Source of the DNA: CAYRZL01 sp964428795
GTDB lineage: Bacteria; Bacillota; Clostridia; Lachnospirales; Lachnospiraceae
Length of the DNA: 38,143 nucleotides
Assembly: GCA_964428795.1 (NCBI GenBank)
Contig: CAYRZL010000016.1
Coordinates: forward strand, 1-38,143
Direction of reading: 5' to 3'
Both the position numbers and the translations under genes were made by a program. The notes under the pieces are model-generated. The model was not told the DNA's origin, did no database searches, and saw only the letters and a program-made list of their open reading frames with translations. Below, in pieces: positions 16,445 through 25,236 of the stretch (its first letter is position 1; the number at the start of each line of letters is the position of its first letter).

Positions 16445-19400
16445 CCATATCCTTTGCTTTTTTTATGTTGCAGATCACGGACTTGTAGTTCGGAAATCCC
16501 GAATATGGGTCAAAAATATCTTTGTATAAAAGCAGTGCCACATTCGCTTCCGAATATCCGTGAAACATACACGCCTGTCCTTTTTTTATGGTCACAGACG
16601 GGTTCGCCTTCACATATATTTTTCCGTTCTCATTGTAAACAACCACGTCCTCTCCCTTTGTGATACCCAACTCCTCCGCATCCTCAAAGCTTATGTCGAT
16701 CATCGGGTCCGGCCGCAGCGCCCTTGCCCAGTTCACCTTGTTCAGTCTGGTGTGAATTGCCCCTGGGATTCTGACTCCGGTCTGCAAAACAAAGGGATAC
16801 TCATCCGTAGTTTTCAAAGCAGGCTCCTCATATACCGGAAGCGGGTTTAATTTATATTCGTCCGCATATTCAGCTATGATCTCGGAGAACAGCTCCAATT
16901 TTCCGCTGGGGGTATTGCAGCCGCTGTTCAGATATTCATAGGGCCCCGGTTTTTTTATATCAACCTTTACAGGCAGATCGGACCCGGAAAGCTCCTCAAT
17001 GTCCAGTCCCGTGTCTTTCAGAACATACTCCAAGCATGTTCTGTAACCTCCTGCAAGATATTCATCATCAAGCTTTAACGCTTTCGCAACCTGGCTTATA
17101 ATATCAAAATCAGGGCGCGCGTCATATAATCTGGAAATTGCAGGAAGATAATAAGCCGCGAAACCTCCCGGATAAACCTTAAACTCCTCCCGTTCAAAGG
17201 AAGAGCACGCCGGCAGCAGAATGTCCGCATACTTTGCTGTGTCCGTCATAAACAGATCAACATCCACAAAGAAATCCAGTTTTTCCAGGGCTTTCTCTGT
17301 GTATGCGGTATTGGGGAACATATAATGATTCATTCCGTGTGCATAGACACATTTAATGGGATACGGCGTCTCCTCTATGACCTGCCTGCTGAAATCACAT
17401 GCCTGCGCCTGCGTCACCAGCCGGTTCCAGACAGGAAATTTGTCTGCGCCGATCCTGTTTTTGTCAAAATCCGCCGGAACCGTTTCAACAGCAAATTCCT
17501 CATCCAATGTATGAAATCCCGCACTTTGCTCACAAAATGTGTAATCAAGGCATGTATTCCCACCCGCAGTATTATAATTTCCCGTAATGATCGAAAGGGC
17601 AATGATCGCTCTGATCGCCTGTGTTCCGTTTGCCTGATGCATAAGGGATGTAGGGCTGTTTTCCACAGACATGGGCTTTATGCCTGCGATCATATCAGCC
17701 GCTTTTATAATCAACTCTTTAGGTATAGTTGTCACCCGGCTCACCTCATCCAGATCCAGGGAACACACATACTTTGCATATTCCTCAAAACCGTGTACAT
17801 ATTTTTCTATATACTCCTTATCATGCTTGTTTTTGCGAATGATATATCCGGCGATCCCATTTGCAAGAAGCCCGTCGGTACCCGGTTTTATCTGCAGATG
17901 AAGATCTGCGTCCCGCTCTGAGATCGTTGTTTTTCTTGGATCTATGGAAATGATCGTGCCGCCTCTCCGATGAAAAGCATCCACCGCATTTCCGTTGGTA
18001 AACCTGGCGTGGTGGGTAGGACTTGCCCATGCCACAAACAGGTTTGCGTTTTCCAGATCCGGACGCCCCATTTTTCCCGTATTCAATGTCCACGCCATTT
18101 TTCCGGCTGTAAAGCAGGCGCTGGACTCAGTGGCATAATTCACACTGCCGAAATCATGGGCCAGTCTTTGCAGCATAAACCGATAGGATTTCGCATATCC
18201 CGAATAAAACAAGACGCTGTTTGCTCCATACTGCGCCTTAATGGCTGACATTTTCTCTGCAATCTCACTTATGGCTTCCTCCCAGGATATTTCCTCAAAT
18301 TTGCCCTCTCCCCGTTGTCCGACTCTCCTCAGAGGAGTTTTTAATCTGTCTTTCCTGTAGATATATGCCCTGTTGCATGCCCCTTTTGTACATAGTTTTC
18401 CGTTGTTCATCGGATGCCCTATTGTACCCTCGATCTTCAGCACCGTTCCATCCTTCACATAGGCATCTATTCCGCAGTGGTTGATGGGCGTGCATATGTC
18501 GCAAAAAGTTTTTTTAATTTCAATCCCGGTATCCTTCCCCGGTATCTTCGCTTTTATCTTTTTTTCAATGTCTGCCGGATCGCAGGAAGGGACTGCCTGC
18601 CCGGAGGCCTCTTCCTTTCTGTCTCTCTCCTTCGATGCCTTTTCGCCTCCGTCCGCCGGGGCATCACTTTTCTGAGGAATATCTGCCGCCACCTTAGCGC
18701 ATATGATATCTATGATTTCTTTGCCAAGCCCGAAGCGGTTCAGATTATACTCCACCATAGGATAGTTGGAACGTTCACCCTTAAACGCCTTCTGCATCAG
18801 ATTTTTCATGGTTCCCGCAAGCTCCGGATTGTCGATGATGTTTACACACTCAATCACATCTTCACCCACCACAGCAAAAAAATACCAGTCCTTTCCCTTC
18901 TGGCTTATGTGTTTTCCCTGTGCCCGGTTATTTCCTATGCTGACAAAATCCGTGTCCCAGAAATAGGTGATATTGCAAAAAATATTTCCACCGTATGTCG
19001 TATCCTTTCCTGCAATATTTTCCCCCGCGATCCTTCCCTGCTCCGCCGCATTTGCCCAGAGGCTTACATTTCTTTTTTCCCCCGTGGACATCTCATATGC
19101 GCAAGCGCAGTCCCCCACAGCATAAATGTGGTCGTAGTTGGTTCTTTGATGACCGTCAACCAATATTGCTCTGTCCGTCTCAATCCCTGTATGCTCGACG
19201 ATCCCTATTCTTGACCGGGTTCCCATACACAGAAATACCACGTCATAGGTTTCCTTTTCCCCTGTGGTAAATTCTACCTCCAACGTCTCATCATCTATCT
19301 CGCAAATATCCTTAATTCCCGTTTTTAGCTTTAACCTGACACCCTTTTCTTCAATTCTGTTATGAAGAATACCGCTTGCTTCTTCCAATACTGCGGTAGG

Positions 19401-19955
19401 GAAAGCAACCGGTGCAAAATCCACCATTGTCACATCACTTACCGAGAATTCACGCAGCGCCTGCACAACCTTGATCCCTATCATAGAAGCTCCCACCACC
19501 AGCGCCTTTTTCTTTGCCAGGAGAGCGGAATGCATTCTTTTTGCGTCACCGATACTCCGGATCGACACGACGTTTTTTGAATGCACTCCCTGCATATTGG
19601 GAATGATAGGTTCTGAACCTGTTGCAATTACAATATCATCAAACGCATAGGTTTCTTCTCTTCCCTGCTCCGTTTTTACTAACAACTCCATAGATTCCGG
19701 CAGGACCTTGATCACTTTCGAGTTAATATGAGCCGCAATGCGAAGTGAATCACAAATCTCTTCCAGTTTCCCAAAAGGAGTCACCTGTTCTTCGGGAATT
19801 TTTTCTGATGCGTAGTATGTAGTCAACATTGGGTTCTGAGGTCCCATATCCGTATCACTGAAAACATGTATTTCTCCATCGTAAGAAGATTTTCTTAAAT
19901 TTTCTGCCGCTGCATATCCGGCTCTTCCAAATCCGATAATTCCTGTTTTTTTCAT
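16422..19955 (-). CDS. Flavoprotein NAD(P)H reductase fused to molybdopterin (bis-MGD) oxidoreductase
   Basis: A 1177-residue protein made of two enzymes. Residues 1-415 are a pyridine-nucleotide-disulfide-type flavoprotein: FAD motif GFGRAGYAA (8-16), ATGSEP (111-116), NAD(P)H Rossmann VVGASMIG (153-160) and AVGDCA (279-284). The active-site Cys-Gly-x-Pro-Tyr-Tyr of CoA-disulfide reductase is replaced near residues 43-48 (MLTTYY), so it lacks that redox cysteine. A charged linker spans about 425-480. Residues 483-1177 are a molybdopterin oxidoreductase: [4Fe-4S] ligands C485, C488, C494 and C522, a probable Mo/W ligand C614 in ESSACF, and a C-terminal molydop-binding domain. There is no Tat signal. 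It probably passes NAD(P)H electrons within one chain to reduce an unknown cytosolic substrate. Confidence 0.85.
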   Translation of the reverse strand: MKKTGIIGFGRAGYAAAENLRKSSYDGEIHVFSDTDMGPQNPMLTTYYASEKIPEEQVTPFGKLEEICDSLRIAAHINSKVIKVLPESMELLVKTEQGREETYAFDDIVIATGSEPIIPNMQGVHSKNVVSIRSIGDAKRMHSALLAKKKALVVGASMIGIKVVQALREFSVSDVTMVDFAPVAFPTAVLEEASGILHNRIEEKGVRLKLKTGIKDICEIDDETLEVEFTTGEKETYDVVFLCMGTRSRIGIVEHTGIETDRAILVDGHQRTNYDHIYAVGDCACAYEMSTGEKRNVSLWANAAEQGRIAGENIAGKDTTYGGNIFCNITYFWDTDFVSIGNNRAQGKHISQKGKDWYFFAVVGEDVIECVNIIDNPELAGTMKNLMQKAFKGERSNYPMVEYNLNRFGLGKEIIDIICAKVAADIPQKSDAPADGGEKASKERDRKEEASGQAVPSCDPADIEKKIKAKIPGKDTGIEIKKTFCDICTPINHCGIDAYVKDGTVLKIEGTIGHPMNNGKLCTKGACNRAYIYRKDRLKTPLRRVGQRGEGKFEEISWEEAISEIAEKMSAIKAQYGANSVLFYSGYAKSYRFMLQRLAHDFGSVNYATESSACFTAGKMAWTLNTGKMGRPDLENANLFVAWASPTHHARFTNGNAVDAFHRRGGTIISIDPRKTTISERDADLHLQIKPGTDGLLANGIAGYIIRKNKHDKEYIEKYVHGFEEYAKYVCSLDLDEVSRVTTIPKELIIKAADMIAGIKPMSVENSPTSLMHQANGTQAIRAIIALSIITGNYNTAGGNTCLDYTFCEQSAGFHTLDEEFAVETVPADFDKNRIGADKFPVWNRLVTQAQACDFSRQVIEETPYPIKCVYAHGMNHYMFPNTAYTEKALEKLDFFVDVDLFMTDTAKYADILLPACSSFEREEFKVYPGGFAAYYLPAISRLYDARPDFDIISQVAKALKLDDEYLAGGYRTCLEYVLKDTGLDIEELSGSDLPVKVDIKKPGPYEYLNSGCNTPSGKLELFSEIIAEYADEYKLNPLPVYEEPALKTTDEYPFVLQTGVRIPGAIHTRLNKVNWARALRPDPMIDISFEDAEELGITKGEDVVVYNENGKIYVKANPSVTIKKGQACMFHGYSEANVALLLYKDIFDPYSGFPNYKSVICNIKKAKDMDVYENDI

Positions 19956-20003
19956 CCTGCTAATTTTCCTTACTGAAATATTTACAAAAATAAAATTTTT
20001 ACA

Positions 20004-20030
20004 ATACTTGTATTATCATAATACAAGTAT
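20004..20030 (-). promoter_or_regulatory. 27-bp palindromic operator at the fusion-enzyme promoter
   Basis: The arms ATACTTGTATTAT (20004-20016) and ATAATACAAGTAT (20018-20030) are perfect complements around one central base. The palindrome starts inside the -10 and covers the transcription start, the classic place for a repressor. A related half, CAATACAAATTTA, lies upstream at 20084-20096. The regulator is not encoded next to it and cannot be named. Confidence 0.7.
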
Positions 20031-20054
20031 AGCGGATTTTCACCTGTTTTTCAA
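20026..20054 (-). promoter_or_regulatory. Predicted promoter of the flavoprotein-molybdopterin operon
   Basis: On the minus strand, -35 TTGAAA (20049-20054), 17 bases, and -10 TATACT (20026-20031). The leader to the ATG at 19955 is about 65 bases. Confidence 0.6.
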
Positions 20055-20111
20055 GGAAAATTTGCAAACTACCTATATTGTTTCAATACAAATTTAATGA
20101 TTACAATTAAA

Positions 20112-20166
20112 AACACCTCCGTGAAAATCCATGGCTTCATACACATTGGATTTCCACGAAGGTGTT
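20112..20166 (-). terminator. Rho-independent terminator ending the 28627-20182 operon
   Basis: A 20-bp stem has arms at 20112-20131 and 20147-20166. The two mismatched positions become G-U wobbles only in minus-strand RNA, and TTTTTAATT follows on that strand. It starts 16 bases after the stop of the 57-residue ORF, so it ends that transcription unit before the fusion-enzyme promoter. Confidence 0.8.
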
Positions 20167-20181
20167 TTTTCTAAAATTTTT

Positions 20182-20355
20182 TTACTCTTTCATTGACTCC
20201 AGTCCAATTTCCAGGAAGGAAAGCATATTATCAGGAATCGGCTCAATAGAGCTTCCCATCCGCCATTCCGACAGTTCTTCTGCATGCTGATCCCTCCTCA
20301 TAATGAAATCCCGATACTTCCGGATATTTTTATTATAAGGTAGTATCCTATTCAT
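20182..20355 (-). CDS. 57-residue ORF, possibly a remnant of an MBL-fold C-terminus
   Basis: An intact ATG-to-TAA frame with AGGGAG about 13 bases upstream of the start; it sits just before a strong terminator. Its C-terminal part, SIEPIPDNMLSFLEIGLES, resembles SVEPIPWEMLDEFIEF at residues 182-197 of the MBL hydrolase encoded upstream. Seen only by eye, the shared positions S-EPIP--ML-F-E suggest either a truncated duplicate of that gene or a small independent protein. The N-terminal half (MNRILPYNKNIRKYRDF) has no counterpart that I recognise. Coding status is plausible but unproven. Confidence 0.45.
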   Translation of the reverse strand: MNRILPYNKNIRKYRDFIMRRDQHAEELSEWRMGSSIEPIPDNMLSFLEIGLESMKE

Positions 20356-20476
20356 ATTTATGTAGATTCACTCCCTTTATCATTTAAATATGAGATAAGT
20401 GCATTCTTTCCGTATATGTCTGGTTGAAAAATCAGATACCAAACGTATACTCGAAGTGCAAAAGGATGTCAGAAAT

Positions 20477-20686
20477 ATATAAACTCACAGCTATTCGATG
20501 CTGCAGGATCACAATATTAGTGCGGACGCTCNNNNNNNNNNNNNNNNNNNNNNNNNNNNNNNNNNNNNNNNNNNNNNNNNNNNNNNNNNNNNNNNNNNNN
20601 NNNNNNNNNNNNNNNNNNNNNNNNNNNNNNNATATAAACTCACAGCTATTCGATGCTGCAGGATCACAATATTAGTGCGGACGCTC
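20477..20686. other. Scaffold gap of 100 Ns flanked by identical 55-base copies
   Basis: The 55 bases at 20477-20531 are repeated exactly at 20632-20686, on either side of 100 Ns (20532-20631). An exact overlap of 55 bases is what two contigs sharing a k-mer end would give, so the gap may be artificial and the true sequence may contain a single copy. The second copy contains the last codons and stop of the MBL gene. The rest of 20356-20663 holds no gene that I can support. Confidence 0.8.
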
Positions 20687-21362
20687 TTTTATGCATATAT
20701 AATCCGCACGGATATTTTCCAAAATACACAGCCGGCTGTCTTTCTATCCGGTTTTCCTTATATAAATCACAAAATTCGATAAACTCATCCAGCATTTCCC
20801 ACGGTATCGGTTCTACAGAATGATTCGCATACAAAACATCCTGTGCTTTACATAAATCTTTTGTTACCCTCAAAGAATGTTCAAACTTATCCATGGAGCT
20901 GTCAGGCAGACACATATATACCGGTGTATAGGACATATTATCTCCAACAAACATCATTCTCCGGTTTTCTTCCAGCAATGAAATACTCCCATTTGTATGA
21001 CCCGGTGTATGAATAATGCGAAATTTAAAATATCCATTATAAATATAGTCATTGTCTGAAACAGGCTTTAAAATTTTCCTTTTCTGCAGACTGACATCCC
21101 GATCATACAATGAAAAATCCAGCGGATGCCCATATAAGCATTCAAACTGGGATGCACCGCCCACATGATCACCATGACCATGTGTCAAAATCACTTCCAC
21201 CGGCTTGTTTACTATAGAATCCACCAGTTTTCTGATGTTTCCCTGCCCAAACCCGGTATCGATCAATATTGCATGATCCATTCCGTCAAACAAATACATG
21301 TTGACATGAGCATCACGGATCATCCACATGTTTTGTTTCAGTTCTGTTACTATGTATGACAT
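20664..21362 (-). CDS. Metallo-beta-lactamase-fold hydrolase
   Basis: A 232-residue protein with the full set of MBL metal ligands: THGHGDH (H61, H63, D65, H66), H122 in HTPGHTNGS, D141 in FVGDNMS and H181 in YANHS. Members hydrolyse thioesters, lactones or glutathione adducts; nothing here fixes the substrate. GGAGAG precedes the ATG at 21362. It is 16 bases downstream of the MFS transporter gene and seems to belong to the oxidoreductase/acyl-CoA synthetase operon, where an acyl-thioester or lactone hydrolase would fit. Its last eight codons lie in the duplicated sequence beside the assembly gap, so the exact C-terminus should be treated with care. Confidence 0.88.
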   Translation of the reverse strand: MSYIVTELKQNMWMIRDAHVNMYLFDGMDHAILIDTGFGQGNIRKLVDSIVNKPVEVILTHGHGDHVGGASQFECLYGHPLDFSLYDRDVSLQKRKILKPVSDNDYIYNGYFKFRIIHTPGHTNGSISLLEENRRMMFVGDNMSYTPVYMCLPDSSMDKFEHSLRVTKDLCKAQDVLYANHSVEPIPWEMLDEFIEFCDLYKENRIERQPAVYFGKYPCGLYMHKRASALIL

Positions 21363-21378
21363 ATAAAACTCTCCATAA

Positions 21379-22566
21379 TTACCCTTTTACTGTCCGTTTT
21401 CCAAAGAAAAACCCTACTATACCAATTACTAATAATATAGCACAGGTATAAAAGATTGTCTGGTAGTTAAAAAAGCTTGCGATTACACCGCCTATGATTG
21501 GTCCCATGCCATTACCAAGATCAGCTCCCACCAAATAGGTACTGTTTGCAATGCCTGACCTGTCTTTTCCGGTAAGATTCACTGCTTCCGCCTGTAATGA
21601 AGGATATGCTATTCCCTGTCCAATAGACTTAAACACTGCCGAAAGCAGAAATACCCATAGAAAGTGGGCTCTTGCCGTCATGATCATTGCAATAAAACTA
21701 CATACAAAAGCCGGATATAGCAAAATTGCCAATCCCTTTTTATCCATGATTTTTCCGGCAAATGGCCGGATCACAAACATCACAACCGCACTGATGGTAA
21801 AATATAAACTAATGTTTGCTACATTTACCTCCTCCGCCAAAACGAGAATAAAAGCAGATACACATCCATTAACAAAGGTAAAAATAACAGCCAGAATGGT
21901 TACGCCCAATGCCTCTTTTGCAATCAAATTACCCAGCTTAAACTGCTCAAACTGCTTTCGTTTTTCTGTCGTCGTAATCAGCGATCTGTCTTCTATGCGG
22001 CTTACCACTAATAATAATGCCCCCAGCAAAGCCATGATACACGAAATAACAAAAGTAGCATTGAATCCCACTTTATCTGCCACAGAAATTCCAATGCCGG
22101 GCGCCACTGCTGATCCCAGTATCTGACCAAAACCAAAATATCCGATCCCTTCTCCCATGCGGGATGAGGGAATATAGTCTGTGGCAAGAGCCGCCATAAC
22201 AGTTCCGTTAACTCCAAAAGCCACCCCGTGCAATACCCGAAAAAAAGTAAGCAGCGGTACGCTTGAGGATATGGCATACCCCAATACAGCCACACCTATT
22301 ATCGTGATCGAGACAGCGGAAAGCTTCTTTTTGTTGAAACGATCTGCTGACATACCGGATATAGGTCTTACAATCAAAGATGTAATAGAAAACATTCCCA
22401 CGATAATGCCGGCAATCGTAACACCTGTTCCCAGACCGATCAGATATTTGGTCAAAAGAGAATTCATCATATTGAAACTGAATGAGGCACATGTGGACAC
22501 CATCAATACAATAATATATCCCTTGTTCCAAAGTACTTCGGAATCCCCTTTTTTTACGCTAAACAT
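21379..22566 (-). CDS. Major facilitator superfamily transporter
   Basis: A 395-residue protein with about twelve hydrophobic segments and the MFS loop-2/3 motif (GMSADRFNKKKLS near residues 73-85), plus the repeated second-half motif GKIMDKKGLAI. Its ATG overlaps the stop of the acyl-CoA synthetase gene by eight bases (TTTAG), so it is translationally coupled. Family members move small organic molecules by proton coupling or exchange. In this operon it might export an organic acid end product, or import a pathway substrate; the direction cannot be told from sequence. Confidence 0.88.
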   Translation of the reverse strand: MFSVKKGDSEVLWNKGYIIVLMVSTCASFSFNMMNSLLTKYLIGLGTGVTIAGIIVGMFSITSLIVRPISGMSADRFNKKKLSAVSITIIGVAVLGYAISSSVPLLTFFRVLHGVAFGVNGTVMAALATDYIPSSRMGEGIGYFGFGQILGSAVAPGIGISVADKVGFNATFVISCIMALLGALLLVVSRIEDRSLITTTEKRKQFEQFKLGNLIAKEALGVTILAVIFTFVNGCVSAFILVLAEEVNVANISLYFTISAVVMFVIRPFAGKIMDKKGLAILLYPAFVCSFIAMIMTARAHFLWVFLLSAVFKSIGQGIAYPSLQAEAVNLTGKDRSGIANSTYLVGADLGNGMGPIIGGVIASFFNYQTIFYTCAILLVIGIVGFFFGKRTVKG

Positions 22567-24667
22567 ACTTTACAATCAGTGCATCCACTGCCACTGCTCC
22601 TTTTCCCTCTTCGTAAACCACCACCGGATTGAGATCCATCTCCTTTACCTCATGGATATGCTCTATTGCATAAGTGGAAACTCCCACCATCAGATCTGTT
22701 AAAGCATCTAAATCTACCGGTTCTGAGCCGCGGTACCCGGTCAATACCCTGTACGCTTTCAACTGCTGAAGCATGCACTCCGCTTCTTTTTTGCTGACCG
22801 GGCATGGATATAGCGAAATATCCTTAAATACTTCAACGTAAATCCCGCCTAATCCCACTAGCAGCTGCGGACCAAACTGAGCGTCGTTCTGAATGCCGAT
22901 GATGATTTCCGTTCCCTTTGGCATCATTTTCTGCACCATTACGCCTTCTATTTCAGCATCCGGCTTATAGTTCTCACAATTTTTCAGTATTTCGTGGTAT
23001 GCATCCATTGCCTCCTCTGCCGAGTTAATATTTAACTTTACACCGCCAGCCTCTGTCTTATGCGTGATATCAGGCGAACTGATTTTCAACACCACTGGGT
23101 ACTCTGTCAAAGCAAGCTTCTCTTTTATTACATCCTGATTATCCTCAGGTTTCAGTATGATCTGCGGCGGAATATTTATCCCATACCGAGCAAGTTCATT
23201 TTTAGAAACATGCTCGGATAATGATACATAGTCCCTCTCTTTATCCGATATAGCAGGAAGTATATATTCCATAGTATGTTCTGTATGATCATAATTCACA
23301 AAATCAACCAGATGTTTTAATGCCGCATACGCCATCTCTCCGGTAGGAAGAACGGGAATACCCATTTTTTCCAGGCGCCCAACCAATTCTCTGTTTCGTT
23401 CTTTCTCCACTGTTGGAACAAAGAATGTTGGAGCCAATCCCCCCTCTGTCGTCATTTTTTCCAGTAAATTGGTGCATGTAATATCCTTCATCTGGGAAAC
23501 AGCGCCAAGATCATTGCCAATGGTCATAATTCCAATATTTTTATCGGAAGAAATAGCAGAGAACAAGGTCCGGACTTTCTCCTCCTGTGCAAACAGGGTT
23601 GTTGTCGGATCTAACGGATTGGCTGCCGTTGCATAGGAAGGGATCACAGCCGCAATGGCATCCACTGTTTTCTGTTCAAAATCCGGCAGTTCCAAGCCAT
23701 ATTTTTCACATATATCCGCACACAACGTGTTTTCTCCGCCGGAAAAATTGATCGCTCCAATCCCGGTCTGTACAGGAAATTTGCCATCCATCAGGGTAAA
23801 CATTTTAGCGCAGGCAGTAAATTCCATAAAGTTGGAAGTCAGCACCACTCCATATTTTCGAAATACGCTCTCATATGTCTGGAAACTGCCAGCCATATTT
23901 CCGGTATGACTTGCCGCAGAAAATACTCCTTTTTTACTCCTGCCCGATTTCAGCACTACGACAGGCTTCCTCTTCATAGCGGCCACTTTCAGAGCTTCCT
24001 CTAATACCTCCGGTTTTTTTGTACCCTCCAGATATGCTGCAATACAATTTACAGAATCATCATGCGCAAAATACAGCATGTAATCCTCCAGACTGCACAC
24101 AGCACTATTACCTGCGCTCACAGCATATGCAACAATATCAGGAATTGATTTCTGCGTCTGCCCCATAATATATCCGCTGTGAGCCACCAGACCACATCCT
24201 TTTTTTAATGGCGTTTCCGGAAATACAGGCATTGAAGAACTGCCGCTGATCTGATCGATATAATTGATAAATCCTACACAATTTGGTCCGCACATTACAA
24301 TATCATATTTTTCACAGATTTCAACAAGCTCACGTTCCATGGCATGACTTTCCTCGGAGCGCTCTTCACTAAAGCCACTGGCAAATACAATGGCAGACCT
24401 GATTCCCATTTTTCCGCCTTCTTCCAAATACTGTTTTACAACTCTGCCCGGTGTGCAGAAAACCATACACTCCGGTACCTCCGGCAGCTCCGACAGACTA
24501 TGATATACTTTTCTGTCAAACAGTACATCACGCCTGGGATTTAAATAGTAAACGGTCACACCCTTTCCCATTGCAATTCCAAGTGCCGGATCCTTTCCAA
24601 ATCCCGGTTTGTCACTGGCACCAATCAAGACAAAGCTTTTTGCTTTCAGCAAACGATCCATATTCAT
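22559..24667 (-). CDS. ADP-forming acyl-CoA synthetase (fused alpha-beta, CoA-binding plus ATP-grasp)
   Basis: A 702-residue protein with an N-terminal CoA-binding Rossmann domain (VLIGASDKPG at 13-22), a CoA-ligase-like middle with the phosphohistidine loop AASHTGNMAG (H254, close to the position known for ADP-forming acetyl-CoA synthetases), and a C-terminal ATP-grasp domain from about 480 (VVLKISSPDITHKTEAGGV, later MDLNPVVVY). The reaction, acyl-CoA + ADP + phosphate to acid + ATP + CoA, lets an anaerobe harvest ATP from the product of a 2-oxoacid oxidoreductase. That enzyme is encoded immediately upstream. GGGGGG lies about ten bases before ATG 24667. The acyl group is unknown. Confidence 0.9.
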   Translation of the reverse strand: MNMDRLLKAKSFVLIGASDKPGFGKDPALGIAMGKGVTVYYLNPRRDVLFDRKVYHSLSELPEVPECMVFCTPGRVVKQYLEEGGKMGIRSAIVFASGFSEERSEESHAMERELVEICEKYDIVMCGPNCVGFINYIDQISGSSSMPVFPETPLKKGCGLVAHSGYIMGQTQKSIPDIVAYAVSAGNSAVCSLEDYMLYFAHDDSVNCIAAYLEGTKKPEVLEEALKVAAMKRKPVVVLKSGRSKKGVFSAASHTGNMAGSFQTYESVFRKYGVVLTSNFMEFTACAKMFTLMDGKFPVQTGIGAINFSGGENTLCADICEKYGLELPDFEQKTVDAIAAVIPSYATAANPLDPTTTLFAQEEKVRTLFSAISSDKNIGIMTIGNDLGAVSQMKDITCTNLLEKMTTEGGLAPTFFVPTVEKERNRELVGRLEKMGIPVLPTGEMAYAALKHLVDFVNYDHTEHTMEYILPAISDKERDYVSLSEHVSKNELARYGINIPPQIILKPEDNQDVIKEKLALTEYPVVLKISSPDITHKTEAGGVKLNINSAEEAMDAYHEILKNCENYKPDAEIEGVMVQKMMPKGTEIIIGIQNDAQFGPQLLVGLGGIYVEVFKDISLYPCPVSKKEAECMLQQLKAYRVLTGYRGSEPVDLDALTDLMVGVSTYAIEHIHEVKEMDLNPVVVYEEGKGAVAVDALIVKYV

Positions 24668-24688
24668 TGATCTTTCCCCCCTTCTCCT

Positions 24689-25225
24689 TTACAGAACTAC
24701 ACCTTCATATCCCAAAAGAAATGCCCTTTTGTTCCCTTCCTTCAGCTTCCCTTTTCCTTTTTTCTCAAAAAAACTACACATTGCATCCATGGCTTCATCC
24801 CGCTCAAAATCATCAAGTATATGAATTACCGCTCCTACAGTTACAATATTTGCAGCTCTGGCACTGCCTGACTGCAACGCAAGCTCGTTTTCATGAATGC
24901 GGATTACCTTTGCAGTGGTAGAAATTTCCACATCATCATCTATCACATCGCTGTTTATGATGATCGTCCCATCCGGTTTTACATTATGTACAAAATCAAG
25001 AGATTCCTCATTCATAGCCACCAGTACATCTGCTTTTGTGATTCCCGGATCTCCGATTTTATCCTTTTGATATTTAACCAGACTGTAGGCCTTTCCACCT
25101 CTCATCTGTCCACCATAAGCAGGACTCCACATCACCTCATAATCTTTACTCATAGCGATATATGCCATAACCTGGCCTGAAGTCAATACTCCCTGCCCTC
25201 CAAATCCCGCAAAAATAATTTCCAT
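24689..25225 (-). CDS. 2-oxoacid:ferredoxin oxidoreductase, gamma subunit
   Basis: A 178-residue protein starting MEIIFAGFGGQGVLTSGQ, the usual opening of KorC/VorC-type gamma subunits, with PAYGGQMRGG near residues 40-49. The ATG at 25225 is preferred because GGAGG precedes it by five bases. An alternative ATG at 25237 overlaps the beta-subunit stop (TAATG). The gamma subunit binds CoA and pairs with alpha and beta in the four-subunit class. It acts in the cytosol. Confidence 0.92.
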   Translation of the reverse strand: MEIIFAGFGGQGVLTSGQVMAYIAMSKDYEVMWSPAYGGQMRGGKAYSLVKYQKDKIGDPGITKADVLVAMNEESLDFVHNVKPDGTIIINSDVIDDDVEISTTAKVIRIHENELALQSGSARAANIVTVGAVIHILDDFERDEAMDAMCSFFEKKGKGKLKEGNKRAFLLGYEGVVL

Positions 25226-25236
25226 ATCGCCCTCCA

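Noticed and set aside
16422..19955. Annotating the flavoprotein half as CoA-disulfide reductase
   Set aside because: The active-site cysteine motif of that enzyme is not present near residues 43-48, so only a general NAD(P)H flavoprotein reductase is claimed.
20424..20782. Open frames running through the run of Ns
   Set aside because: They exist only because Ns do not encode stops; the flanking frames are antisense to the MBL gene or lie in the duplicated 55 bases.
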